From Micromonospora sp. LH3U1 (GTDB lineage: Bacteria > Actinomycetota > Actinomycetes > Mycobacteriales > Micromonosporaceae), in assembly GCF_028475105.1 (NCBI RefSeq), contig NZ_CP116936.1:5827501-5891500 (forward strand): a stretch of 64,000 nucleotides of DNA, read 5' to 3'. The number at the start of each line of letters is the position of its first letter. Position 1 is the stretch's first letter. Made by a program: the position numbers and the translations under genes. A model generated the notes under the pieces. It was given only the letters and a program-made list of their open reading frames with translations, did not search any database and had not been told where the DNA came from. Positions 45,905 through 53,582 of the stretch are shown here, piece by piece.

Positions 45905-46061
45905 GAGCAGGGCTCCTCCTCGGGTCCTCGACTGCACGTCGAGTGTAAGGCCCCCACCTGAACGATCGCTAAGTCACGTCGTACCCGTGGGTAACGTGAA
46001 TTCCAGGTCGGCCGGCAGGCCGAGTACGTGGGCCCGACCAGAGTCCAACTCCCGCCAGGTG

Positions 46062-46097
46062 CCGGTGCGACGGTGGCCGTTGCCACCGTCGCACCGG
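46062..46097 (-). terminator. Perfect 16-bp hairpin
   Basis: Arms 46062-46077 and 46082-46097 pair perfectly around CGTT. It lies 97 bases after the stop of the small secreted protein gene and upstream of icmA, and probably insulates the two. Confidence 0.8.
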
Positions 46098-46193
46098 AAT
46101 GAGGCGTCTCCGGTGCCACGACGGACGGACGTATGTCATCCCCGCACGATTGCCACCGGCGGCCCACCGCCAGCCGAGGTCAGGAGACCGATC

Positions 46194-46451
46194 TCAGTAG
46201 CGGGTCTTCACGAGGAACATGTAACCAACCACCACGGTGCCGTTGTAGTTGTACATCGGCCAGCACTGCTGGGGCGACGTCCACGACGACACGTACGTCG
46301 GCCGCGCCGCCTTGCACGCCGCCATCGTCGGGTACATCGGGCTGTTGTAGTCCGCAAGAGCGGGCGAGGCGGTGCCCAGCACCAAGCCGCCGGCCAAGGC
46401 GGCAGCAGCGATGAGGGTGCGGCGGCGGGGATGACGCGAACTCTTCGCCAT
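46194..46451 (-). CDS. Small secreted protein
   Basis: This 85-residue protein has a clear export signal: basic MAKSSRHPRRRT, a hydrophobic core to about residue 27 and a cleavage site near SPALAD. The mature part is ~55 residues, rich in tyrosine and proline, with two cysteines that could form one disulfide. The ATG follows GGAGTAAAG. No known domain is seen. It has its own hairpin downstream and no co-oriented neighbour within ~190 bp. The function is unknown. Confidence 0.78.
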   Translation of the reverse strand: MAKSSRHPRRRTLIAAAALAGGLVLGTASPALADYNSPMYPTMAACKAARPTYVSSWTSPQQCWPMYNYNGTVVVGYMFLVKTRY

Positions 46452-46647
46452 CTTTACTCCATCCTGGTGAGATCGTCCATTAAGGATCTTGACGCCAGGA
46501 GCATAGGGGCACCCACCGGGACACGCACGCTGGGCGGCTACCTCTACGGCCGACGCTGTCTTCGCCGCCCTCACCGCAGCATGGAGCCCACCGTCACGCC
46601 CGACAAGCTTCTTCGGCCGGCATCTAGCCAGTCCGACCTGTCGTGGG

Positions 46648-47058
46648 TCAGGCCGTCGGAGCTGCGGGCGCGTCCATCGCCACGTCGTCGACCCGGATGT
46701 TGACCTCGTCGACCCGCAGCCCGTACGCCTCGACCGCCTCGGTCACCCGGGCCCGCACCTGGCCGGTGATCTCCGGCACCGGCTGACCGGCCTGGATCAC
46801 CAACACCAGGTTGACCACGGCGGCGTCCCCGGTCACGTGGGCCGAGCAGCCACGCCGGGCGTCGCCCACCTGATCCAGCCCGACCCGGTCGAGCACCGAG
46901 TTGAAGAACCGGGCCACGTCCCCGCCCAACTCGGCCACACCAGGCACCGCGCGGGCCGCCGCGACGGCGATCTTCTCGATCACCTCGTCGGAGACCTGCG
47001 TCGTCCCGCCGGCCGCCGCCGACGCCGTGGTCAGCTCCTGCGTCGCCTCGTGGTCCAC
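46648..47058 (-). CDS. Asp23/Gls24 family envelope stress protein
   Basis: This is a 136-residue protein with the Asp23 domain (VSDEVIEKIAVAAARAVPGVAELGGDV, then a repeated strand region through EVNIRVDDVAM). Family members are abundant in Gram-positive bacteria under alkaline or envelope stress and sit near the membrane. GTG 47058 starts it. Actinomycetes often have several paralogues in a cluster, but here it is single. Confidence 0.9.
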   Translation of the reverse strand: MDHEATQELTTASAAAGGTTQVSDEVIEKIAVAAARAVPGVAELGGDVARFFNSVLDRVGLDQVGDARRGCSAHVTGDAAVVNLVLVIQAGQPVPEITGQVRARVTEAVEAYGLRVDEVNIRVDDVAMDAPAAPTA

Positions 47059-47142
47059 GTCCCGCTCCCGCCCTCACCAACGACTGCCGGCCTCCGGCCG
47101 CACGCGAAGCGACCTCGCGCATCCGCGAGCTTACCGCCTCGT

Positions 47143-47200
47143 CGATCTAGGGACTATCGTCGTTCGTGGAGATCAACTCACGACAACCAGCCCTAGATCG
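47143..47200. repeat. Intergenic palindrome downstream of the meaB-type gene
   Basis: Arms CGATCTAGGG (47143-47152) and CCCTAGATCG (47191-47200) flank an inner stem GTCGT-TCGTG / CACGA-CAAC. It sits 12 bases after the meaB-type stop. I recall similar palindromes in Micromonospora genomes, but that is from memory. Confidence 0.7.
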
Positions 47201-47212
47201 GCGCGGCGGGGG

Positions 47213-48217
47213 TCAGCGGGCTAGCTGGGCGAGCAACTCGTTCGCTGCCGTGTACGGGTCATTCGCGCCCTCGGCCACCTGGGCGGCGAGTGTGGACAAC
47301 TGCGTACCGTCGCGCAGTGAACCGATCCGGGCGCGGAGCACGCCGAGCGCGATCGCCTCGACCTCGGCGGCGGCCCGCGCCTCCTGGCGGCGGCGTAGCT
47401 CGCCGTGCTCGACCAGCCAGCCCCGGTGCTTGTCGATCGCCGCGGCGATGTCGTCGATGCCCTCGCCCCGCGAGGCGACCGCGCGGACCACCTGCGGTCG
47501 CCACTGCCCCGGGCCGCGCTCACCGAGGGCGATCATGCCCTGGATGTCACGGACCGTGGCGTCGACGCCGTCCCGGTCGGCCTTGTTGACCACGAACACG
47601 TCGGCGATCTCCAGGATGCCGGCCTTGACCGCCTGGATCGCGTCGCCCATGCCGGGGGCGAGCAGCACCAGCGTGGTGTCGGCCAGCGAGGCGACCTCCA
47701 CCTCGGCCTGCCCGACGCCGACCGTCTCCACCAGCACTACGTCGCAGCCGGCGCCCTCAAGCACCCGGACCGCCTGCGGCGTCGCCGCCGCCAGCCCGCC
47801 GAGGTGCCCCCGGCTGGACATGGACCGGATGTAGACGCCCGGATCGGTGGCGTGGTCCTGCATCCGCACCCGGTCGCCGAGGATCGCCCCGCCGGTGAAC
47901 GGACTGGACGGGTCGACCGCCAGCACGCCGACCCGGTGCCCACGCGCCCGCAGCGCGCGGACCAGCTCGTTCGTGGTGGTCGACTTACCCACCCCGGGCG
48001 AACCGGTCAGCCCCACGACCTGCGCCTGCCCGGCGTACGGTGCCAGCGCGGCGGCGATTGCCGGCAGCAACGCGTCGCCGTTCTCCACCAACGTGATCAG
48101 TCGGGCCACCGCGCGGGGGTCGCCCGTGCGGGCACGTTCGACCAGCAGCGGTACGTCCCGACTGCGGCGCACCGACGTGGTGCCCGCTGCCGGGACGTGC
48201 TCAGCCGCTTCGCTCAC
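47213..48217 (-). CDS. meaB: Acyl-CoA mutase-associated GTPase MeaB
   Basis: This 334-residue G3E-family GTPase protects and loads B12-dependent acyl-CoA mutases. The P-loop is GLTGSPGVGKSTT and the switch/Mg region includes VDPSSPFTGGAILGDRVRM, a hallmark of MeaB. The NKAD base-recognition motif is visible. GTG 48217 is the start. It lies 1.3 kb upstream of icmA on the same strand, and 55 bases after the thiolase gene, so thiolase and GTPase are probably one transcript. It fits its partner mutase. Confidence 0.95.
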   Translation of the reverse strand: MSEAAEHVPAAGTTSVRRSRDVPLLVERARTGDPRAVARLITLVENGDALLPAIAAALAPYAGQAQVVGLTGSPGVGKSTTTNELVRALRARGHRVGVLAVDPSSPFTGGAILGDRVRMQDHATDPGVYIRSMSSRGHLGGLAAATPQAVRVLEGAGCDVVLVETVGVGQAEVEVASLADTTLVLLAPGMGDAIQAVKAGILEIADVFVVNKADRDGVDATVRDIQGMIALGERGPGQWRPQVVRAVASRGEGIDDIAAAIDKHRGWLVEHGELRRRQEARAAAEVEAIALGVLRARIGSLRDGTQLSTLAAQVAEGANDPYTAANELLAQLAR

Positions 48218-48272
48218 TGCGCCGTCTCTGTTCGCGACTGCGGGGCTCGCAAGATCGGCTCACTCCTCGCGC

Positions 48273-49472
48273 TCACTGGTTGTTCTCAGCCTTGCCCGGA
48301 ACGTGGATGATCAGCGCGTCGCCCTGGCCACCGCCGCCGCAGAGCGCCGCCGCGCCGGTGCCGCCGCCGCGCCGCTTCAGCTCCAGGGCGAGGGTGAGTA
48401 CGAGACGCGCGCCGGACATGCCGATCGGGTGCCCCAGCGCGATCGCGCCGCCGTTGACGTTGACCTTGTCCGGGCTGATGCCGAGGTCACGGGTGGACTG
48501 CACACCGACCTGCGCGAACGCCTCGTTGATCTCGATGAGGTCCAGGTCCGCGACGCTCAGGCCGCCCTTCTTCAGGGCGTGGTTGATCGCGTTCGACGGC
48601 TGCGAGTGCAGGGAGTTGTCCGGGCCCGCCACGTTGCCGTGCGCACCGATCTCTGCGAGCCAGGTCAGCCCCAGCTCCTTGGCCTTGGCCTTGCTCATGA
48701 CGAGCACCGCGGCGGCGCCGTCGGAGATCGGCGACGAGCTGCCGGCGGTGATGGTGCCGTCCTTGGCGAAGGCGGGGCGCAGCTTGGCCAGCGACTCGAC
48801 GGTGGTGTCCGGGCGGATGCCCTCGTCCTCGCTGATCACCAGCGGGTCACCCTTGCGCTGCGGGATCACCACCGGGGCGATCTCCTCGGCGAAGTGGCCG
48901 TTCTTCTGCGCCGCGGCGGCCCGCTGGTGGCTGGCCGCGGCGAAGGCATCCTGCTCGGTGCGGGAGATGCCGTGCTTGGTGCCGAGCCGCTCGGTCGACT
49001 CGCCCATCGAGCAGCAGTCCCACGCGTCGCTGAGCCCGTCGTGCGCCATGTGGTCCTTGACCACCACGTCGCCGTACTTGTAGCCGGTGCGCTGGCCCAT
49101 CAGCAGGTGCGGGGCGTTGGTCATCGACTCCATGCCACCGGCCACCACGATGTCGAACTCGCCGGCACGGATCAGCTGGTCGGCCAGGGCGATGGCGTCC
49201 AGGCCGGAGAGGCAGACCTTGTTGATGGTCAGCGCCGGCACGGACATCGGCACGCCGGCCTCGACCGCGGCCTGCCGCGCCGGGATCTGACCGGTGCCGG
49301 CCTGCAGCACCTGTCCCATGATCACGTATTGGACCTGGTCCGGGCTGACGCCGGCACGCTCCAGCGCCGCCTTGATGGCGATCCCGCCGAGCTTCGTGGC
49401 CGGGAGGTCCTTGAGGTTGCCCAGCAGCCGGCCCATCGGGGTCCGCGCGCCGCTGACGATCACCGAAGCCAT
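48273..49472 (-). CDS. atoB: Acetyl-CoA acetyltransferase (thiolase)
   Basis: This 399-residue cytoplasmic enzyme condenses two acetyl-CoA into acetoacetyl-CoA (or the reverse). The nucleophile Cys87 (NKVCLSG), the [10 protein letters not shown] histidine motif and the second cysteine in ALCGGGGQG are all intact. It is the first gene of the minus-strand acyl-CoA group and divergent from methylmalonyl-CoA epimerase by 61 bp, so the two promoters share a short region. It supplies the C4 unit used by the downstream reductase. Confidence 0.96.
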   Translation of the reverse strand: MASVIVSGARTPMGRLLGNLKDLPATKLGGIAIKAALERAGVSPDQVQYVIMGQVLQAGTGQIPARQAAVEAGVPMSVPALTINKVCLSGLDAIALADQLIRAGEFDIVVAGGMESMTNAPHLLMGQRTGYKYGDVVVKDHMAHDGLSDAWDCCSMGESTERLGTKHGISRTEQDAFAAASHQRAAAAQKNGHFAEEIAPVVIPQRKGDPLVISEDEGIRPDTTVESLAKLRPAFAKDGTITAGSSSPISDGAAAVLVMSKAKAKELGLTWLAEIGAHGNVAGPDNSLHSQPSNAINHALKKGGLSVADLDLIEINEAFAQVGVQSTRDLGISPDKVNVNGGAIALGHPIGMSGARLVLTLALELKRRGGGTGAAALCGGGGQGDALIIHVPGKAENNQ

Positions 49473-49533
49473 GCCTGCCTCCGAAGGGGTGCCGAGCTGT
49501 ACGCCTTAACGATTGTTCGGTCAGACTAGCGCC

Positions 49534-50007
49534 ATGGCTGAGAACTCCCCCGTCGAGCCCGGTGCGGACTACGTCACAGACATCGGGCTCCGCAAGATTG
49601 ACCACGTCGGGATCGCCGTGGCCGACCTGGACGCCGCGATCGACTTCTACCAGCGAACGTTCGGGATGCGCTGCGTACACATCGAGACCAACGCCGAGCA
49701 GGGCGTCCGGGAAGCGATGCTCTCTGTCGGGCCGACCACCGAGGGCGGCTGTGTGCAGCTGCTCGCCCCGCTCACCCCGGAGTCGACGATCGCCAAGTTC
49801 CTGGACCGTAACGGGCCGGGCGTGCAGCAGGTCGCGTACACCGTGGTGGACATCGACGCGGCCTGCGCGGCGCTGCGCGCGCGGGGGATGCGGCTGCTCT
49901 TCGACGCACCGCGACGTGGCACCGCGGACTCGCGAATCAACTTCGTGCACCCGAAGGACGCTGGCGGCGTCCTCGTCGAACTCGTCGAGCCCGCCGCCTC
50001 CCACTGA
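49534..50007 (+). CDS. mce: Methylmalonyl-CoA epimerase
   Basis: This 157-residue VOC-fold enzyme interconverts the (R) and (S) forms of methylmalonyl-CoA and also accepts ethylmalonyl-CoA in related pathways. The first metal histidine is in KIDHVGIAVADLDAAIDFY and the matching second-half motif is QQVAYTVVDIDAACAAL; the last glutamate is in VLVELVEP. ATG 49534 is chosen over TTG 49513 because family members begin here. It faces away from atoB and lies 283 bp before ccr. In Streptomyces the same gene neighbours the Scy/FilP genes. Confidence 0.95.
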   Translation: MAENSPVEPGADYVTDIGLRKIDHVGIAVADLDAAIDFYQRTFGMRCVHIETNAEQGVREAMLSVGPTTEGGCVQLLAPLTPESTIAKFLDRNGPGVQQVAYTVVDIDAACAALRARGMRLLFDAPRRGTADSRINFVHPKDAGGVLVELVEPAASH

Positions 50008-50289
50008 CCGCCCGAGCGCGCTCGCCCCGACCTCGGGCGGACCCGCGCCGGGCCCCGACGTCAAGATCCGCACAACTTCAGGGATGTAGTGGCCTCAGGC
50101 GCGGCGGAGGCACCTACATCCCTGAAGTTGTTGGCACCCGTACCCCCGTGAAGTCCGTTTGCGCGCACGTCAGTGCGCGGTTGGCGGGGCGGCCGGACAC
50201 CTTCACGCATCGGCCGATGCAGTTTTTCACAGAGGACTTCCCGGCCTAGCTACCGTTCAGTAACGTCCGGCCCCACAGGAGCGCGACCG
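50008..50289 (+). other. Intergenic region between mce and ccr
   Basis: This 282-bp gap contains a long hairpin (50073-50130, likely the mce terminator) and, just before ccr, an AT-richer stretch (50220-50265) where the ccr promoter must lie. No gene is seen. Confidence 0.6.
50073..50130. repeat. Long intergenic palindrome after mce
   Basis: Two 24-base arms (50073-50096 and 50107-50130), each containing CTTCAGGGATGTAG or its complement, pair with two mismatches around a 10-base loop. It is one of the longest stems in the window, probably both terminator and dispersed repeat. Confidence 0.8.
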
Positions 50290-51744
50290 GTGCCGGATGT
50301 GTCGAATGCCGACATGGCGGTCGTGCCCACCGGCGCCGACGATGGCAGCACCCAGGCCCGTGCGGGTGCGGACGAACCGGAGGTCACCGTGCAGGACATC
50401 CTCGAAGCGATCATGGCGGCGGAGGAATCGAACGATCCAGACCGCGAGCTCGCCAGCGTCGCCAGGCTGCCCGTACCAGAGAGCTACCGGGGTGTGGTGG
50501 TCCGCGCCGAAGAGGCCCGGATGTTCGACGGCATGGCCACCCGGGACAAGGACCCCCGCAAGGCGCTGCACGTGCAGGAGGTGCCGACGCCGGAACTCGG
50601 GCCGGGCGAAGCCCTGGTCGCAGTGATGGCCAGCGCCATCAACTACAACACGGTGTGGACCAGCATCTTCGAACCGCTGCCCACCTTCAAGTTCCTCCAG
50701 CGCTACGGCCGGATCTCCGAGCTGACCCGCCGGCACGATTTGCCGTACCACGTGGTCGGCTCGGACGCGGCCGGCGTGGTGCTGCGCACCGGCCCCGGGG
50801 TGACCCGGTGGGCACCCGGCGACGAGGTGGTCGCGCACTGCCTCTCCGTCGAGTTGGAGGACGCGGCGGGGCACGACGACACCATGCTCGACCCGCAGCA
50901 GCGGATCTGGGGCTTCGAGACCAACTTCGGCGGGCTCGCCGAGCTGGCCATCGTCAAGGCCAACCAGCTGATGCCCAAGCCGCGGCACCTGAGCTGGGAG
51001 GAGGCCGCCAGCCCCGGGCTGGTCAACTCCACCGCGTACCGGCAGCTCGTCTCGCACCACGGGGCCAACATGAAGCAGGGCGACGTGGTGTTGATCTGGG
51101 GCGCCTCCGGTGGCCTCGGCGGGTACGCCACCCAGATGGCGCTCAACGGCGGCGCGATCCCGGTCTGCGTCGTCTCGTCGCCGGAGAAGGCCGAGTTGTG
51201 CCGCAAGATGGGCGCTGAGCTGGTCATCGACCGGGCGGCGGAGGGCTTCCGCTTCTGGAAGGACGAGGAGACCCAGGACACGGACGAGTGGCGGCGCTTC
51301 GGCGAGCGGATCCGTGAGTTGACCGGCGGCGAGGACCCGGACATCGTCTTCGAGCACCCGGGTCGGGAGACGTTCGGTGCCAGCGTCTACGTGGCCCGGC
51401 GCGGTGGGACCATCGTCACCTGCGCATCCACGAGCGGCTTCTTGCACCAGTACGACAACCGCTACCTGTGGATGCACCTCAAGCGGATCGTCGGCAGCCA
51501 CTTCGCCAACTACCACGAGGCGTGGCAGGCCAACCGGCTGGTCGCGCTCGGCAAGGTGCACCCGACGGTGTCCCGCACGTACCCGTTGGAGCAGACCGGC
51601 CAGGCGGCGTACGAGGTGCACCGCAACGCCCACCAGGGCAAGGTCGGGGTGCGCTGCCTCGCACCCACCGACGGGCTGGGCGTACGCGACGGGGAGTTCC
51701 GGGCCCGGCACGAGGACGCGATCAACCGGTTCCGGGGGCACTGA
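50290..51744 (+). CDS. ccr: Crotonyl-CoA carboxylase/reductase
   Basis: This 484-residue NADPH-dependent enzyme reductively carboxylates crotonyl-CoA to ethylmalonyl-CoA, the key step of the ethylmalonyl-CoA pathway and a source of ethylmalonyl-CoA for polyketides. It is an MDR dehydrogenase with the nucleotide-binding loop WGASGGLGGYATQMA and the Ccr-specific ASAINYNTVWTSIFEPLPTF and EEAASPGLVNSTAYR. It is ~35 residues longer than most, owing to an acidic N-terminus. GTG 50290 follows AGGAG by seven bases. Its stop codon lies inside a tandem repeat array. Confidence 0.95.
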   Translation: MPDVSNADMAVVPTGADDGSTQARAGADEPEVTVQDILEAIMAAEESNDPDRELASVARLPVPESYRGVVVRAEEARMFDGMATRDKDPRKALHVQEVPTPELGPGEALVAVMASAINYNTVWTSIFEPLPTFKFLQRYGRISELTRRHDLPYHVVGSDAAGVVLRTGPGVTRWAPGDEVVAHCLSVELEDAAGHDDTMLDPQQRIWGFETNFGGLAELAIVKANQLMPKPRHLSWEEAASPGLVNSTAYRQLVSHHGANMKQGDVVLIWGASGGLGGYATQMALNGGAIPVCVVSSPEKAELCRKMGAELVIDRAAEGFRFWKDEETQDTDEWRRFGERIRELTGGEDPDIVFEHPGRETFGASVYVARRGGTIVTCASTSGFLHQYDNRYLWMHLKRIVGSHFANYHEAWQANRLVALGKVHPTVSRTYPLEQTGQAAYEVHRNAHQGKVGVRCLAPTDGLGVRDGEFRARHEDAINRFRGH

Positions 51745-51866
51745 CCGGCACCGCCGGTTCCAGAGGCACTGACCGGCACCGCCGGTTCCAGAGGCACTGA
51801 CCGGCACCGCCGGTTCCGGGGGCGCACCGGCACTGCCGGTTCCGGGGCACTGACCGGCACCACCGG
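51739..51866. repeat. 28-bp tandem repeats, ~4.5 copies, beginning in the ccr stop codon
   Basis: Units start at 51739, 51767, 51795 and 51823 (the last diverged), plus a partial copy to 51866. The unit CACTGACCGGCACCGCCGGT plus 8 bases contains a small hairpin (ACCGGC-ACC-GCCGGT) and, in the first copy, the ccr TGA. There are no spacers of the CRISPR kind. Several hairpins in a row may slow or stop RNA polymerase. Confidence 0.9.
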
Positions 51867-51950
51867 ACGGACGGTTGAACGCTGGATGGCCAATGCGGTG
51901 ATCGGCCATTGTTCTTCCGCCCCATTAGCGGAAACCCGCACGGATCGAAC

Positions 51951-51984
51951 AAAGGGCCTCGGGGTAACCCCCCGGGGCCCTTTT
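51951..51984 (+). terminator. Intrinsic terminator after the ccr repeat array
   Basis: A 14-bp stem (AAAGGGCCTCGGGG, loop TAACC, complement with one G-T pair) is followed by TTTT. It is the likely final stop for the ccr transcript. Confidence 0.85.
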
Positions 51985-52089
51985 CCGCGTCACGCTCCGT
52001 GGCGTCCGACCTGCCCGGGACCTGCCAAGATCGCCGATTGGTCCACCCCCGCCGATCGCGGCAGTTGACCATGTAAAGAGGGCACGAAA

Positions 52090-52112
52090 GCTTCGCACCG
52101 CTCTTGCGAAGC
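52090..52112 (+). promoter_or_regulatory. Small hairpin ahead of the first coiled-coil gene
   Basis: GCTTCGCA and TGCGAAGC pair around CCGCTCT, 28 bases before ATG 52141. It follows a TTGACC (52065-52070), so it may lie in the leader. A role in translation is only a guess. Confidence 0.45.
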
Positions 52113-52140
52113 ACCCTGGGGCGTCTGCCAGTATGTCCCA

Positions 52141-53403
52141 ATGCCCCAGCAGCAGTCCTCCCCTCTCGCGTTCTTCGATAACGCGAACTCGCAGCCAGAT
52201 TTCACCGTCGGCCTGCGCGGATACAACACTCACCAGGTCGACGACTTCCTCGGCCGGATGACCGCCGCGCTGACCCAGTCCGAGCAGGCCCGTGCCGAGG
52301 CCGAGCAGCGGATGAACGACGCCCAGCGTCGGCTCCGCCAAGCCGAGCAGCGCATGAGTGCGCTGGAGCAGAAGCTCACCGACACGAACAAGCAGCTCGA
52401 AGAGAACAGCCGACCCACCCTCTCCGGGCTCGGCACCCGCGTCGAGCAGATCCTCCGGCTCGCCGAGGAACAGGCCAACGACCACCGCAACGAGGCGAAG
52501 CGCGAGTCGGAGGGCATCCTCTCCGCCGCCCGCCTCGAGGCCCGCGAGATCACCGACAAGGCGCGCGCCGAGGCCGCGGCCATGAAGGCCAGCGCCGAGC
52601 GCGAGGCGGGCAACCTGCGCACCGCTGCCGAGCGCGAGGCCGCCGAGGTCCGGGTGCAGGCCCGCCGTGAGGCTGACACCCTGCGCGCGGACGCCGACCG
52701 CGAGACCAAGCAGCTGCGTACGGTCACCGCGCACGAGGTGGCCGAGCTGAAGTCGACCGTCGAGCGGGAGGTCGCCACCCTCCGGGCCACCGCCGAGCGG
52801 GAGATCACCCAGCAGCGGGCGAAGGCCGCCCGCGAGGCCGAGGAGAAGCGCGCCGAGGCGACCAAGCTGCTGACCGACGCGCGGGACAAGCGTGACAAGG
52901 ACCTCCAGGCTCTGGAGCTCCAGCTGGCCGAGCGCCGTGAGAAGTCCGAGCGTGAGGAATCCGAGCGGCACGCCGCCCAGGTGTCGCAGACCCAGAAGAT
53001 GGTCAGCGAGGCCGAGCAGCGTGCGCGGGCCGCGCAGGAGCGGGCCAAGGAGATCGAGCAGCGTGCCGAGGCTCGGCGGGTCGAGTCGGAGCGCAACGCC
53101 GCCGAGACGGTGGACAAGGCCAAGGCACACTCCGAGAAGACGCTCAACGAGGCGAAGGCCGAGTCGCAGCGCCTGCTCACCGAGGCCCGCACCGAGGCCG
53201 AGCTGACCACGCAGGCCGCCCGCCGCGAGGTCGACGACCTCACCCGGCAGAAGGACGCGGTCACCTCGCAGCTGGGCCAGATGCTCTCCGGGCTCGCCGG
53301 CATCGTCCCGGGTATGCCGGCGGCGGCCGCTCCGGCGGCCAAGCCGGAGGCGAAGAAGACCGAGGGCGGTCAGGAGCGGGTGCCGGCGGAGACCGCCGGC
53401 TGA
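52141..53403 (+). CDS. DivIVA-like coiled-coil protein (FilP/Scy type)
   Basis: This 420-residue cytoplasmic protein begins with a DivIVA-type motif (FTVGLRGYNTHQVDDFLGRM, residues ~21-41), then ~330 residues of coiled coil rich in Ala, Glu, Arg and Gln, and a proline/alanine tail (~365-420). Such proteins form filaments at the cell pole and guide tip growth. The gene lies near mce, as scy and filP do in Streptomyces, and precedes a second coiled-coil gene by 179 bp. Which of the two is the Scy or FilP counterpart is not settled. Confidence 0.82.
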   Translation: MPQQQSSPLAFFDNANSQPDFTVGLRGYNTHQVDDFLGRMTAALTQSEQARAEAEQRMNDAQRRLRQAEQRMSALEQKLTDTNKQLEENSRPTLSGLGTRVEQILRLAEEQANDHRNEAKRESEGILSAARLEAREITDKARAEAAAMKASAEREAGNLRTAAEREAAEVRVQARREADTLRADADRETKQLRTVTAHEVAELKSTVEREVATLRATAEREITQQRAKAAREAEEKRAEATKLLTDARDKRDKDLQALELQLAERREKSEREESERHAAQVSQTQKMVSEAEQRARAAQERAKEIEQRAEARRVESERNAAETVDKAKAHSEKTLNEAKAESQRLLTEARTEAELTTQAARREVDDLTRQKDAVTSQLGQMLSGLAGIVPGMPAAAAPAAKPEAKKTEGGQERVPAETAG

Positions 53404-53430
53404 CCCGAGGGCGTCGAGTTTGGGGCATCG

Positions 53431-53474
53431 ACGGCGCGAGGTGACACTGGGTAACCGGTGCCACCTCGCGCCGT
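53431..53474 (+). terminator. Hairpin between the coiled-coil genes
   Basis: Perfect 13-bp arms (ACGGCGCGAGGTG, 53431-53443; complement 53462-53474) lie 27 bases after the first gene. The two genes may thus be separately transcribed. Confidence 0.78.
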
Positions 53475-53582
53475 ATGCGTTTCCCAGCCCGTGGTCTCCC
53501 CTGGCCGGAATGGAGTGAAGTAGCTCCCACAAGGGGCGTCCGTATCGCCCCAGCAGGGCCCGTTGCGTGTGAGGATGGGGGC

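Noticed and set aside
51739-51866. CRISPR-like array
   Set aside because: The 28-bp units are directly adjacent without unique spacers, and there are no cas genes. It is a simple tandem repeat.
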